A DNA stretch of 64,000 nt from Saccharomycopsis fibuligera x Saccharomycopsis cf. fibuligera. Lineage: Eukaryota; Ascomycota; Saccharomycetes; Ascoideales; Saccharomycopsidaceae. The position numbers and the translations under genes were made by a program. Positions 12,094 through 24,067 of this stretch are shown piece after piece. Under the pieces are notes generated by a model. That model searched no databases. It was not told where the DNA came from and was given only the letters and a program-made list of their open reading frames with translations. The stretch is taken from assembly GCA_001936135.1 (NCBI GenBank), contig CP012811.1, positions 682,001-746,000 on the forward strand, read 5' to 3'. How positions within the stretch are numbered: the stretch's first letter is position 1; every line of letters begins with the position of its first letter.

Positions 12094-13214
12094 GCCTGCC
12101 ATAGTGGTTTTCTCTTCTTTTTTTTCTCCGTTTATATATTTATTTATTTATTTATTTATTTTTTTTTATTTTTTTTGTGTCTATAGTGAGCTATAAGGTG
12201 AAAGCTCTTGATAATGTTTTTGATTTTGTCTTAATTTGCTGTCACCTTTAAGTAAATAGTCTTGGTAATTTCGTCTTGCATGGTTTTATGTTTCATTCCA
12301 CCCGCTTTGTTGTTGTTGTTCTTGTTTTCTTTTTCCGAAGTTCTAATTATATAAAAACATGACTGCTATCTACAGTTTCAAGTATGCATAAGAAGAAATA
12401 AAAATAAATGTTTGTTGTTTCGTTAATATCTTGCTGTAGAAAAATAATCTAGATGCAGTAAAATGATATGATGTATGCCCTTCAACTTAGACAAACTGGT
12501 GCTGTTTGCATTTTTTTATAGGGGAAGTCAATAGTAATAAAGTTTATGCTTTTCTTATAGTATCAGGAGCACCGTAAGCCATTAATCAACTTGGGAGCAA
12601 AAGCTTGTATGAAGACCTAGATTGCTATAGTATCGAGCTCGAGCTCGATCTCTACACAAAATTGTCCAAAGACACAGTATATTTCGATTTCTTTCTACTG
12701 TAAAATATTGATAGCTCACAAAAAATAAAGCGTATTTCTAGTGCTCTGCTAAGGTCAGGTTATATTTAATTAGCCATCACTATGACTATTACGAAAACTA
12801 TCAATAGCTTTGTTCATAATTTAGTTTCGTCATAGGAATCCCATGTTTCGCCTTGATTGATTTTGCATATCGTAAGTATTGCAATGCATGGTGAGGCTTG
12901 TATATGCACAAACGGTGTTTTTTTTTGGCTTGCATCGAGGGGAAAAAGACTATCGAAAACCAAAAAAAAAAAAAAAAAAAAACCTTCATGATTCAAAAAC
13001 AGTAAACTAGTCAAACTTATTTGCTTACACGCATGCAAACTTTGTCCTAATCTATACATGTTTCTTCCTTCGAGCAGTACTCTCTATAACAAGTAGCAGA
13101 AGAAAAAATTGAGGCTTTCCATACTATTAGTGGTATCTATTGGTCGGGGCATGATAATAAAATCAGTATAACCAATATAGCCAGGTCAATCAAGCTTCAT
13201 TAATAGATTCATCA
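12094..13214. other. Intergenic region POX to 811-residue gene
   Basis: It contains the POX 3' end, a (TATT)n-like run at about 12138-12170 and an A20 run near 12962-12981. No gene or RNA is recognised. Confidence 0.6.
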
Positions 13215-15650
13215 ATGTTGCGGCACCAGTACGTTCCCAATTGCAACCTTAGAAGGGTTTTGTGTGATACAGAAAAGCAAGTTGTATTTACTCAGCCATC
13301 ATCCCCCGTTAGCCAAGTCCGTGGCATATGCGTAACACAGAGCTATCGCGAGAGAACGTTAGTTTCGAGATCCAACAACACCACGTTATCTTTAACGCAA
13401 CCTTGCATCTTTGCCAGTTCTTTGTATAGAAACACTGCAAAAAAGCCACTCAGTAGAATGGGCTCCACCAGCTACTATAGCACGTTGATGTCGTCGCACT
13501 ACAGCTATACTGGAGCAAGTACGGGCTTGCAATTTCTCGATGGTCAACAAAATAGACGGCGTTTTAGTACCAAGTTCAAATCCATCAATCATCAAGAGGT
13601 ACTTAACAGTCTTAGCGAGCAGCTAGACGAAATTTTAGACGCGTCGACGCAACAACCAATATCTCTCAATTTTCAAAAGCTTTTGGAGTTCATTGAGTCG
13701 TCTTCTAGTGAATTGTCGGTCTTAGCCAGCAGAAACAAGAACATATCATATGAAATTTTCAGCTTCGTAGGGGAGAAAGTTACTGCGATTTTGAGTCACG
13801 TCTCTGCAGAAATCAAGCAGAATAGCACCAGCTCAGATAATTCAGCCGATGTTTTGTTCCAGAAAGCATTTATTGGTCAAATAGTTAACCTTATTTTAAC
13901 TAAATACTTAGCATTTAACTTTTCAATTGCCAACCAGTGCTTACAACTCACCCATCTCAACTCTGATTCAGCGCTGTCCAGCAAAACTGGCACCAATGAA
14001 ACTCAAGGTTTATCTATTGAAGCAATGGCAAGTATTTTAAAGTATAATCCAGAAAGAGTAAAATCATCTTGGGAATTTTTCTTAGATTTCGTCACACAGC
14101 ACGATTTGTTGAAATTGATGAAGGAAAATAGGATCCTGTCCAACGACTTTGATAAGGAAAATGCTTCGGATCTTATGAATACTTTAGTTTTCAAGTTACT
14201 AAGTGAGCACGATGCTGAGCTGGTTAGCGAGTCAAAGCCACTATCAATTAAGCAGTTGACAAAAATAATTTTTGTTTTACTCAATTTCAAATTCAAGGTA
14301 TCAGACACAAACAAGACTACTTTGTTGAGTGAGTTTGCTAGAGCTAATATTGCAAGTACCCTTTTTTTGTCTGGTCTTAATATTGAACAGATATGCACAC
14401 CTATTGACATAACTGTGTTCCTCAAAAGAGGTATCACAGATTCACAATCCAATAAGGGCCATGTGAATGAAGTGAACTTATACAGCAAAAAGGCTGATCT
14501 AGTGGAATCGCTAAGGTTGTTAAAACACAATGATGAAACTTTGTTGAATGAATCCTTGAAAGTATTAAGCAATGACCATATTAATGCGCTTGATGGCCTA
14601 CTCAAATTACTAAGTGAGATTCGAAACCCTGCCTATCAACCGAAAGAGTGTAAGGAAGAATCTACCGTTGTTGCGCAAATTTATGTTAATTTGAGGAGTA
14701 TTGGCAACTTTTTGGCCCCTACTAGCAATGAATTGATTTTGTCGTTAAAAGTAGATGCACACCAATCTCAGTTGTATGAGTCGGCACTGATTGTTCATCG
14801 TGCTGCTGAGAATCAGCTTCGTTATGTCATCAATAGTCTTGGCAATATTCATGGAAGCTCACCTATCTCACAAAAGTCAGAGCAGATCATAAGCACAGAG
14901 GAATTGAGTAACAAAATTTTGTTGTACTTGGCGTTGGACCTCAATGATTTCAAAACAGCATCTGCCAATTTCCACCAACTTATTAGTCAAAAGCATTTCA
15001 ATCATGATAAAGCGAGATTTACAATGTTGAAAATATGTGCTATAAAGGCCTTAGAAGCGCAAAAAGAGGTACCATGGATGAATATTGCGGAATCGATGAT
15101 TCCTGGATGTGTCAATACTTTTACAGCTAACATTGATACATTGCTGAACAATCCGGCTGATATAAAAAGTGATTTGGTTAAGGAAGAGATATATGACGTG
15201 GTGAGAGTTGTAAGAGCACTCATCTTGCTCTACGGAGGCTTTGACTTGGATAGAAGTATTGATTTGTTCAACATGAACGTCGAGAATTTCAAAAAATTGG
15301 ACAGTATACAGAAGAAAATTGTTACCAGCGGGATCAATGACATGACTGGTGCCTTCTCTCAACAGGATGGGCTCACTGAGCACCTGAACTGTTACTATTT
15401 AGTAGATTCTCTAATAAAGGCGGCTTTGTGGAACAATGAAAGGGAATTGGCTTACGTTATTTATGACAAGTCAATTGAAAATAGATTAGTGACGAAGGAT
15501 TCTGAACTAACAGTTTTGAAAAAGAATTTTAAAAAATTTGGTGAACACCTCGAGGATGCGGAATCCGGCTTCGGAACTGACGCAAACAAATGCCAAGCAA
15601 CCTATTCCAAATTCAAGCAATTTGTTATACAGCATATTAGAAGCATTTAG
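13215..15650 (+). CDS. Unrecognised 811-residue protein, probably mitochondrial
   Basis: This is a long intact frame on the plus strand starting at an ATG. I do not recognise the family. The N terminus (MLRHQYVPNCNLRRVL) and the next 120 residues are rich in Arg, Ser and Thr, poor in acidic residues and contain an RRFST segment, all like a mitochondrial targeting region. The rest looks mainly helical, rich in Leu, Asn, Ser and Lys, with no membrane segment or catalytic motif visible. That architecture resembles fast-evolving yeast mitochondrial RNA-binding or translational-activator proteins (PPR-like; Pet111, for example, has a similar length), but this is a resemblance of style only. Several CTG codons are present, so the protein contains extra serines if the CUG-Ser code applies. 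It is certainly a real gene; the function is open. Confidence 0.8.
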   Translation: MLRHQYVPNCNLRRVLCDTEKQVVFTQPSSPVSQVRGICVTQSYRERTLVSRSNNTTLSLTQPCIFASSLYRNTAKKPLSRMGSTSYYSTLMSSHYSYTGASTGLQFLDGQQNRRRFSTKFKSINHQEVLNSLSEQLDEILDASTQQPISLNFQKLLEFIESSSSELSVLASRNKNISYEIFSFVGEKVTAILSHVSAEIKQNSTSSDNSADVLFQKAFIGQIVNLILTKYLAFNFSIANQCLQLTHLNSDSALSSKTGTNETQGLSIEAMASILKYNPERVKSSWEFFLDFVTQHDLLKLMKENRILSNDFDKENASDLMNTLVFKLLSEHDAELVSESKPLSIKQLTKIIFVLLNFKFKVSDTNKTTLLSEFARANIASTLFLSGLNIEQICTPIDITVFLKRGITDSQSNKGHVNEVNLYSKKADLVESLRLLKHNDETLLNESLKVLSNDHINALDGLLKLLSEIRNPAYQPKECKEESTVVAQIYVNLRSIGNFLAPTSNELILSLKVDAHQSQLYESALIVHRAAENQLRYVINSLGNIHGSSPISQKSEQIISTEELSNKILLYLALDLNDFKTASANFHQLISQKHFNHDKARFTMLKICAIKALEAQKEVPWMNIAESMIPGCVNTFTANIDTLLNNPADIKSDLVKEEIYDVVRVVRALILLYGGFDLDRSIDLFNMNVENFKKLDSIQKKIVTSGINDMTGAFSQQDGLTEHLNCYYLVDSLIKAALWNNERELAYVIYDKSIENRLVTKDSELTVLKKNFKKFGEHLEDAESGFGTDANKCQATYSKFKQFVIQHIRSI

Positions 15651-15923
15651 CTACAGATCTGGATGTCTTGCTAAAAGTTGACGTAAGTCTATTACTTAAA
15701 ACTAGATGATGCAAGTATATCAATCAAATACAAACGCTTTATAAATTCTTGAATAAATGAAAGTCTGGACTCATTTTGCCTATATCTGTCCTATCCTATG
15801 AGCTGCGTCTAGGTATTCTGGCTAGGTCTATTTACATGTAGTTACTAGTCGCGTGTCTGCCATCCACGGTACCCCGAAAATTAGTGAACAAGGGCGTACT
15901 TTGAAAGAACAAATTTTTTTTTT

Positions 15924-16135
15924 GTAAAAGCATTATGGAAAAACTTACATCTAAGTAGAAAGTTAAGCTGGGACAGCCACATCCTTCCATCCAGCGATAC
16001 ATGAGAATTAATCCAGGTCGACAACTACTTGATACTTTAAAAGAGAGACTCCCGCCTACGGAATAAGGACTTTGATTGGAAAACCATTCCAATTTCTAGT
16101 CTTATTTAGTACATTATCACGCTAATGAATTAAAT
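15924..16135 (+). mobile_element. 5'-truncated LINE fragment (Zorro-like 3' end)
   Basis: This aligns with the last 200 bases of the LINE at 23950-24167, covering the end of ORF2 and the 3' UTR. Shared landmarks are AGCTGGGACAGCC, CATCCTTCCATCCA, ACAACTACTTGATA and the CTCCCGCCTACGG block. Several indels and many substitutions separate the two. It is a typical dead-on-arrival copy from incomplete target-primed reverse transcription. Confidence 0.85.
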
Positions 16136-16767
16136 GACGATGTCAAAATACTAAGGCGCCTTAGGCAGTCTCCAGCAACTAAGTTTAAAGATTATGGTTG
16201 TTTTGAGAGAATATATTTTATGGAGCGTACAGCTGCTACATACACCAGAGATAAGTTGTAGAGGCTCATTTGTAGTTTGTTGTAAATCGTTTGAGGTCTT
16301 GTGCCAGGCTCTGTCAGTGCCTAAAGTGTCTTTTTCTTTTTCCTCATGCATATATGTGGGCCCTCTTCGTTATGGAATAGGCTTCAAACACAAAGTAAAT
16401 TAGTTTCAGTTACATCTGTATGCGACGTTTACCATCGTATAAGCAAAATGTTTTCTTTCATCCATTAAAGAAAAGAGTACAAACAAATTCAGTTTTTTTT
16501 ATTTAATTCAGAACCAGACTTAGGCTTTTGCAGAATTTACAGGTTTAGGTAAATCAATACGTTGCAATTCCCCGAAAATGGCGGCTATTCCAGTAAGGCT
16601 ATTTTATCTAAAATTATTTTTCGTATTTCTTTTGTGCGGTTTTATTCACCGTGTATTTCCGTTAGATCCCTACAAGTAAGACAAGCATTCGCGTCTTGCA
16701 ACCTACAACATGCATCGGGGGACCAAAACGAACAAATTGGACCATCTTAACCTTAGGTGAAGGGAGT

Positions 16768-16773
16768 AAAAAA
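16768..16773 (-). terminator. Pol III terminator of tRNA-Glu
   Basis: A run of six T on the minus strand directly after the tRNA 3' end. Confidence 0.8.
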
Positions 16774-16845
16774 TTCCGATACCGGGAGTCGAACCCGGGT
16801 TTGCTCGGTGAAAGCGAACCGTGCTAGCCGTTACACTATATCGGA
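16774..16845 (-). tRNA. tRNA-Glu (anticodon UUC)
   Basis: The minus strand begins TCCGATATAGTGTAACGGC and folds into a full cloverleaf with the anticodon loop CTTTCAC (anticodon TTC). It has a canonical B box GGTTCGACTCC and a 3' half that pairs with the first seven bases. There is no intron, and CCA is not encoded. A T6 Pol III terminator follows at 16768-16773 on the plus-strand coordinates. A Ty3-type LTR sits 11 bp upstream of the mature 5' end. Confidence 0.96.
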
Positions 16846-16856
16846 CGGTTACGTTT

Positions 16857-17167
16857 TGTAAGAGATGGGGTTAAAGGGTCTGAATTAAGACGTGAGAAGG
16901 TTTCAGGATTCATAGTTATTTTCTAGGATCGACTAGGAAGAGAGATAAGACTCAAGATAAAGTAAAGGAGATAAGTATATTGTAATAAAAGGAAGATGAC
17001 TTCGCTTACTGTTATCTATACAGAATACATAATAATAATAAAGACGAACTTAGCTACTTATATAGTTATTGTTAGGAGCTCGTTACCTAGGAGCTACCGT
17101 TACCTAGGAGCTACCGTTACCTAGGAGCTATCGTTACCTAAGAGCTATCTGGGACTGATTTGTTACA
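16857..17167 (-). mobile_element. Solo LTR of family D (Ty3-type)
   Basis: A 311-bp LTR, TGTAACAAATCAG..TCTCTTACA on the minus strand, nearly identical to the LTR at 38774-39067, whose following sequence carries a tRNA-iMet primer site. It is 17 bp longer than that copy because of one more unit of a 17-bp tandem repeat (CGTTACCTAGGAGCTAC). The flanks CGTTT and CCTTT match at four of five bases, an eroded target duplication. The insertion point is 11 bp upstream of the tRNA-Glu gene. Confidence 0.88.
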
Positions 17168-17174
17168 CCTTTTT

Positions 17175-17220
17175 GTAGCAAATCAGTCCCACATAGCGCC
17201 TTGATAAAAGTTGCTCCTAG
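17175..17220 (+). mobile_element. Head of a second D-like LTR
   Basis: TGTAGCAAATCAGTCCCACA matches the start of the family-D LTR at most positions, in the opposite orientation to its neighbour, and stops at the A-rich tract where the LINE begins. It is a fragment only. Confidence 0.55.
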
Positions 17221-17256
17221 AAAAAAAAAATAAAAAAAAAAAAAATAATTTCAATA

Positions 17257-20200
17257 TGAATCTATCAAATGAGATCCCAACTGATGCATCCCCCTACTCC
17301 TCAGAGTATGCCAACGATTCACCTGATCCCCTAACACATCCTGGACCACCCTTGTCAACCGCGGTTCAGAACTGTTGGATTTATACCAATTAACGTCTTT
17401 CATACCGTTCATTTGGTATAATCTTTTATTTTTGGTAAACTGCCTTTTGCGGCCGAGAACATTTGGGCGCACGCATAGTTGCTAAGGAGAACAACATCAA
17501 AGATGTGGAGGAAAATTTTCATCACCTGAGCATTATGGGTGAGGAATGAAATTATTATATATAGTCTGAAAAACAGAATGTTTTTATTTAGTGATATAGT
17601 TTATAATAAAAGTAAGGAATATAAGTCCAATTTCATTACTCAGCTAAGTTTCATTACGTAACTAAGATCTCAGTAAGTGGCTACCCTTCACTACTAGAAG
17701 AGAGACTAATCTAACCAGTGCTACTCAGAGGAGACAACCTCAGGTATGGGTAGCAGATCTAGTCACTATACTCTGACAAGAACCCTCCTAGCACGGATGT
17801 TTCAGTTTCCTCGGATACTGAAGCCGCAGTTCACCAAGATCCGTCCCCCGGACCGGCTCAAAGTACCAGCCAACTATTGAACCAGTCCACTGAATCATTT
17901 GAAACCCAAAAAGATGAAGAACCTTACGTTCAAGCTGAGCGTTTTACCATTGAAAACTCCATCTCTCCGCCATCAACCCACCCTATTTCCAATTCTAAAT
18001 CTCAAATTGAAAATTTTCATCCGTCTTACCTAATGACTTACTAAGCAGAAAAGGCGCGGATCCAACTTGTGCTGCACCTCCTAAACATGCACCAGAAGCT
18101 GTTGATCCTCCATCACCAGCTGTTTTGTCTAATCCCCCTGTTTCAATTTCAAAAACCACTAACATGAACTTAAAAACCTTAAAACTCCAAAAATCGAAAA
18201 AAATCCAACAAAATCCAACAATCTTAAAGAACATTTTTTCACATTCTTCAATTAATCAAGATAAAAAGCAAAAAAAAATAATCCTCCCTCTGTTTCCTTT
18301 GTCCCACCTTCTTCCTCCAATGACATTAGCTCTATTTTGCCAACTGTCCCTTCTATCTCAGATCCTTCAAACAGTACTCAAACCCAGCAACAAAATGAAA
18401 ATGTCCCACGCCCAGCTAATACCACTGATTTTACTGTTTCAGCTGCCTCAGCTGCCTCATCTGCCTCATCTGCCTCAACTAAAGAAACGCCTCCACCTGA
18501 TTCAATTCCTTCAACTGCGTCCATTGAGGATACAAATCAGGACATTATCTCAGAAGAGACACTGAAAAAGCTCTATGCTGCTCACGCCTCCAAACGTGCG
18601 AATCATAACCCAACAACGAGCTCCGCGTCACTTCCAAAAAAAATAAAGTCAAACGCCCTGCTTTCGCCGCTTTCCAAACCAAATTTAAATGGGCCCGTAT
18701 CTATGACTCGGAACATTGTCCTTTTGATGATGTTTTGTCAGAACTAACTGCCATGAAAAAACTTGCTGCTAATTTTTACACCTTTACTGATACAGCTTTT
18801 GCTGGTTCTGACAAAAAGGTCACCTCTGCGACTACAATCATGAAAATGGACGAATTCTATAAATCATATACTCCAAAACAGCTCCAGGACGAGGGCCTCC
18901 GGTTTAAAACCACTGACCTCCTGCAAAAAGACCATATTGACTTCATCATCAACTGTTCTCAAGAGAATGACATTTTCGCAACTGTGGACATTCCATGGGC
19001 TGTCTTCCAACAATCCTGTTTAGCAACACATAGAGCCTCTATTACTAAATCTATTAAAATGTTGGCACAAACCACACTTGAAAAGTATGCTAGTACGATG
19101 CGAGATGTATCCTTATTCACTTTTTTGAAAGAAACTTGTGAAACTATCGAACCTCACATCATAATCAGAAACGAGCGTATTATCATTAAACAATCCATTT
19201 TTTATAGGGGTCCACTTTATAAGCCATTTGTCCACAATGCTAAGGAAATTCTCTTTACATTTTTGTGAGACCACTTAGCTGTGTAGCTACCAAAAGAAGA
19301 ATATTGCCCACAACTTTTTATGTCAATGTCAAATGAGAGCATGGTCCCTCATCTCATGGAACTCAAAATCAAAGCTTTGCAAGCGGTTTCTGCCGAAGTA
19401 ATTTTATTCCACAAGCTCCGTGATCTTGAGATCAAACAGGAATACTTCTCCCTCACAAAAGAGATCAAACCAAGAACCCACCCGAATCCCCAAGTTGCTG
19501 ACATCAACGTAGATAAATATTATGCATACTTATATCTTTCCCCGAATCAATCAGTCCCGATAATCAACTGTGAGATTCTCCAAACACGTCTTATCAATCG
19601 TCATTTGCATTGCACGGCATGTGGTTCACATTCTCACCCTCGTTACTCTTGTACCGAGGCTCGGTGTGTGATTTGCAAGAAAGAGAATCATATAGCTTCT
19701 GTTTGCTATTATAACAAAAAGTTGATCCAGGCCCAAGATAAGTACCAGGACCACAGCTCCATCGCAAATAAACCCAGCGCAACCACTATTTCTGCTAGAA
19801 CCAAGAAACCAACTATTTCCACTGAAAACCAATGGCAGCTCAGTGACCCTAAAGGCCGCAAACGTTTGAGAGTTAGAAACACCAATACAGCAAACCAAAC
19901 CATTAGCAACTCAAAACAGATAGCTAAACCAACAAACCCATTTCAAGCCCTTGAAGAAGGTGACTCAGACGATTTGTCAACTGAGGACGAGGTTAACACA
20001 CAACACGAGATGCCACAGAGTTTCGTTTTTACTGCACCTAAACCCTCAAACAAATCATATAACAAACCCTCCCCCAAAAAAAGAGCAAGAAGGCAAGTTG
20101 CTAAAGCCACTAACTCACAACCAGTGAATAGCAATGATGATGAAGGCACTTTCACCACCAGTACCTCTGACTCTATAGTAGCACAGGCTACTATCCTTCA

Positions 20201-20705
20201 TGCTACGGCAACCGCAACAAAAAAAACCCCACATCAAACCCCAGACTCTTTCCAAACTCCACCTGCAAATCCTCAGCAGACCAGAATCCTTCGTTCCCAT
20301 TCCTATCTTCGCACTCCACAACCTCCATCTACTCCAACCAACTTGACCTTATCTCAGTTTCCCTCTTTTGATCAGGCCAACACTCCTACCCCATCCTCCC
20401 CGAGAATTAAAGCAAATCTGAACAGGAACTCGCGTCCCCCAGACGAGGACAGCCCACTGCCAGATACCCAGGATGATATTGACATTGATGAGATTGACTT
20501 AGAGAATTCTTCTTCTCTCCCACCAGTCCATCACCCACAGAGTAAGCTTAATGGACCATTCCCTGTCACTGATTCCATCAATGATGACGATATCTTTGAT
20601 AACGAAACCACAATTGACAATGAGTCCATCACAAATCTCCCCAATTCCACCGAAGATGATCCCATGACTGAGACCCAGCTTTCAACTTCCCCTGGACACT
20701 CATGA
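17257..20705 (+). pseudogene. LINE ORF1 (nucleic-acid-binding protein), degraded
   Basis: The frame begins MNLSNEIPTDASPYSS and is soon interrupted by the solo LTR at 17373-17778. Readable pieces are at 17257-17372, 17784-18000, 18337-18747, 18735-19268 and 19320-20705, in two reading frames. The N-terminal third is rich in Ser, Pro and Thr. The 19320-20705 piece carries two CCHC-like knuckles, CTACGSHSHPRYSC and CVICKKENHIASVC, followed by a long acidic, proline-rich and probably disordered tail. Without the LTR the coding span is about 3.0 kb. The stop codon overlaps the ORF2 start (ATGA at 20702), a coupling often seen in LINEs. Confidence 0.75.
17373..17778 (+). mobile_element. Solo LTR of family E inside the LINE
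   Basis: A 406-bp LTR, TGTTGGATTTATACC..CTCTGACA, with exact 5-bp target duplications AGAAC at 17368-17372 and 17779-17783. It has the same length as the right LTR of the family-E element (31518-31923) and is much closer to it than to that element's left LTR. It is younger than the LINE it interrupts. Confidence 0.93.
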
Positions 20706-23700
20706 TTATGCCTGAATTGAAAATACTTACTCAAAATATACAAAACACTCCTTTACAGAACGATCCGCTCCCGGGTATATTTGAAAAATATGATATCATA
20801 CTCTTGCAAGAAGTTAGAAAAGGTGAAAAGTATTACCACTTAAATCCTGACAAACAACTCATCACTAACAAAGCTTCAAATCCACGCACAGGTATACTCA
20901 TCACAAAAAAGATAAAAATACTCAAAAAAAAATATAATTGACGTTTTATATCCGGCATCTAACGCCAAGCACAAAACAGACATTATTATGGAAGTAACAC
21001 CAACAATATACTATTGGATCATAAATATATATTATCTCACCGGAGAAAAAAAAAAGCACAAGTATTTCTTCAAAACGCCATTAGCAATGCACTGCAAGAT
21101 TATCAAAGAACTTTTACAAAACAGTATCCAAACGCGCATCTCTATATCATTTTCGCCGGTGACTTTAACAATGTTGTTGATATGCAAGAAATGGGTACCC
21201 GTATCCAACATGCTCCAGACACTAAAGACACCAAAAAGATACGAAACTCATTGAGGGCACTCATCGACAATAACAACTTGACAGATGTTTACCGCCAGCG
21301 CAGCCTACATAACATAAAAAAATCCTTCACTAACAGAGCTACTAACGGACATGAGGAAAGCAATAGAAGGCTTGATAGATTCTATGTCAGTAATGAATTG
21401 ATTAGACACGACAAAGTTTGTCTCTGGATGCTATAGAAGAACCATTTGAAGGGATATTCCCATGAATCGCTTGTTTTGAAACTTGTCCATCCCCTGACTG
21501 AGCTCCCAGCTCGGTTCAGACTTACTGATAAAATGTTACACAGTATATCACAACTTCATATCCCAGCCACACTCACATCAACAAGCGAAATAATCATTTT
21601 TGTTGGAAACCATTTGCAGCTGATAAAGCATCTTGAGAAACGCATACCGGAATCTGAGAAAAAAAACTCTCAAACCGCCAACTACTATGATCACATAAAC
21701 GAAATCTTTAAACCCTTCCAAGAAAATAAAAAGATATAATTACTTATTGATCCAGACGGCAACCAGTTAACAAAAACACACGAAATCATAGACCATGCCT
21801 CAGACTTCTATGAATCTCTCTATGATGGTTCCAAAGGCACGAAGGATATTCAAGTCATTGATAGATATTTGCAAGATAGCATTCCTAACATTCACATATC
21901 GGATACAGAAAAGATAAATTTGAATAAGAACATAACTGAAGAAGAGCTCCTGATTGCCATCAAGGAGTCCAATAAGAATTCGGTGCCAGGAATTGATGGT
22001 TTTCCGTACAAGCTTTATTCCAAACTATATCCGCAGTTGAAAGAACGTCTCTTAGCTGAATTCAACACTATCTTCAGAACAGGCACACTTCCTTACAATT
22101 ACAGAACAGTTCTCTTTAATATCATTCCAAAGCCGCGGAAAAATAAGACTGACATAAAAAATTATAGACCAATAGCCATTATCAATGCCAATCTACGACT
22201 ACCAAGTATAATTTTCATTAATCGTTTACTAACAGTGTTAGAAAAGCTTATAGGCAAAAATCAGCTGGGTTTCATACCGAACCGCCAATCTTATACAAAC
22301 ATAAGAATGTTCAAAGAGATTCTCGCGAGCATGAAGACACCACCAAATCAAAAGCACTATTTTGCCAAACACGAAAACTTGCGCATACTTCTTTTGGATT
22401 TTCAGAAGGCTTTCGATAATGTGTCGCACACATACCTTGAATGCTTATTGAAACATCTCAACTTTGGTACCGAAGGTTTCACATCCACAATAATGCGGTT
22501 ACTACAAAGTACCACCGGATGTATTCACCTTAACAATAAGACAGGCGCACTCTCTTCCTTAAACCAACGTACCTTACAAGGAAACCCAATCAGCCCATCG
22601 CTTTTCGTATTGGCAGTTGAACCCCTTCTACGAAATGTTGAGAGAAAACTACAAGGCTTCACTATTAATACAAAATATCTTAGCCCAATAAATGTCACAC
22701 ACCTAGCCTTCGCCGATGATATTACCATTTTTGCAGATGGTAATCAGGACATGGAGTCAGCAATCCAAACGATCCAAGAATTCTGCTCGATAACGGGAGG
22801 GATTTTGAACTATGATAAATCAAAAATACTCATTTCCCCACACGCCACGGATATAGCAAAAACTGAAATTCAGCTTTTTGACATTCCGATTGAGCGAGTA
22901 AAGGAAGACTATAAACTAGCCTATCGCGGGATTAAAATTCCGAACCAGGGATGGCCAAAAAACTTGATACAAACAATGTACGCAAAGCTCAACATTTTCA
23001 ACATCATTTATTTGCCGCCGTCAAGTCAACTCATGGCCTAAAATACTTTTATCTGTTCAAAATTCTACTACAAGGAGATTCATCAAGAACTCACTGACAA
23101 ACAAATAAATGCAATCGAGATGGCTTTCAAACAATGTCTAAACGACACGAATGTCTCCCTCGAGACACTCAAGACACATAGACATAAAGGGGGTTATGGT
23201 ATGATAGACCTCAAAGCACAGCTCACGTATAGAAAAGCACAAATTGCACAAAACGTGTTTCTAGATAAAAGCGACCTATACTTGAAGCTCTTGAGAGCGA
23301 AGCTACAACTTCTTCTAGATCACTTCCTTAAAGTACGCTATGAGCTCGAACGTAAACCAGGACATATTGACACTCAATTCTGGTGGGGAGATGTTCTCGA
23401 TACAGTTGACGGAGGCGAAGGCCAAGGGCAATCTATACTGGCACAGGACCCAAAACAGTGCTTCACGTTGACAGCCACAGAAGCAAACATAATAGCTCTG
23501 TGAAAACAAGTAGTCCCCAACAAACACAATCCTGGCATCATTGGGCTTCAGCGTACATCAGATATAGCAGAAGCAGTGGAACTCGGTGTACCGTTTTTGA
23601 AAAAAACGTTCATTCCAAAAGAAGTCTTTGACTTCAAGTCCCGGAACGGTAGTGCACAAGTGCGCGAGAAGAAAGATAAACTACTATTTTCACACCAGTT

Positions 23701-24067
23701 GGCACCTCTCAAACAAGTCACTAATAAACAGTGTCTGTCATTCTGGCAAATGCTAAACAAACAAACGTTCAAACACACTGGTTGCTTCGGGAATATACAC
23801 ACATTCCACCTCGGAGTCGAGAAGTTCAAATTCCAAGGTGAGGAATGTAAGTGGTGCTCTGAAGATTTATCACGTAAAAAATACAAACAGCACTCATACG
23901 AAGATGCTATCAACAAACAAATGGAGCACTTTTTGGTTAAATGTCCAGTAGCACAAGCGTTGTGGAAAAAGTTACATATAATTAAGAAATTGAGCTGGGA
24001 CAGCCTCATCCTTCCATCCATTGATACAGGAGAAGTGATCCAGGTCCACAACTACTTGATATTTTGA
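20702..24067 (+). pseudogene. LINE ORF2 (endonuclease and reverse transcriptase), degraded
   Basis: ORF2 starts MIMPELKILTQNIQN, the first motif of AP-type endonucleases (QN..., then LQEV). A second endonuclease block at about 21150-21400 shows GDFNNVVD and the RRLDRFYVS motif. The reverse transcriptase lies in the longest intact piece (21869-23041, 390 codons) with YRPIAIINA, LLLDFQKAFDNVSH, LQGNPISPSLF and the catalytic FADD. The C-terminal piece (23576-24067) ends with a CCHC-like motif, CKWC then H...C in MEHFLVKC. The pieces 20702-20941, 21014-21436, 21446-21739, 21869-23041, 23120-23503 and 23576-24067 lie in different frames or are separated by stops, so the protein is not made whole. 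Confidence 0.8.

Larger units (their letters stand above)
15651..16773. other. Spacer between 811-residue gene and tRNA-Glu
   Basis: No gene. It contains a 5'-truncated LINE fragment (about 15924-16135). The remaining 640 bases are AT-rich and unassigned. Confidence 0.6.

Noticed and set aside
19594-20321. Several antisense frames over LINE ORF1
   Set aside because: They are shadows of the sense reading frame without any recognisable domain.
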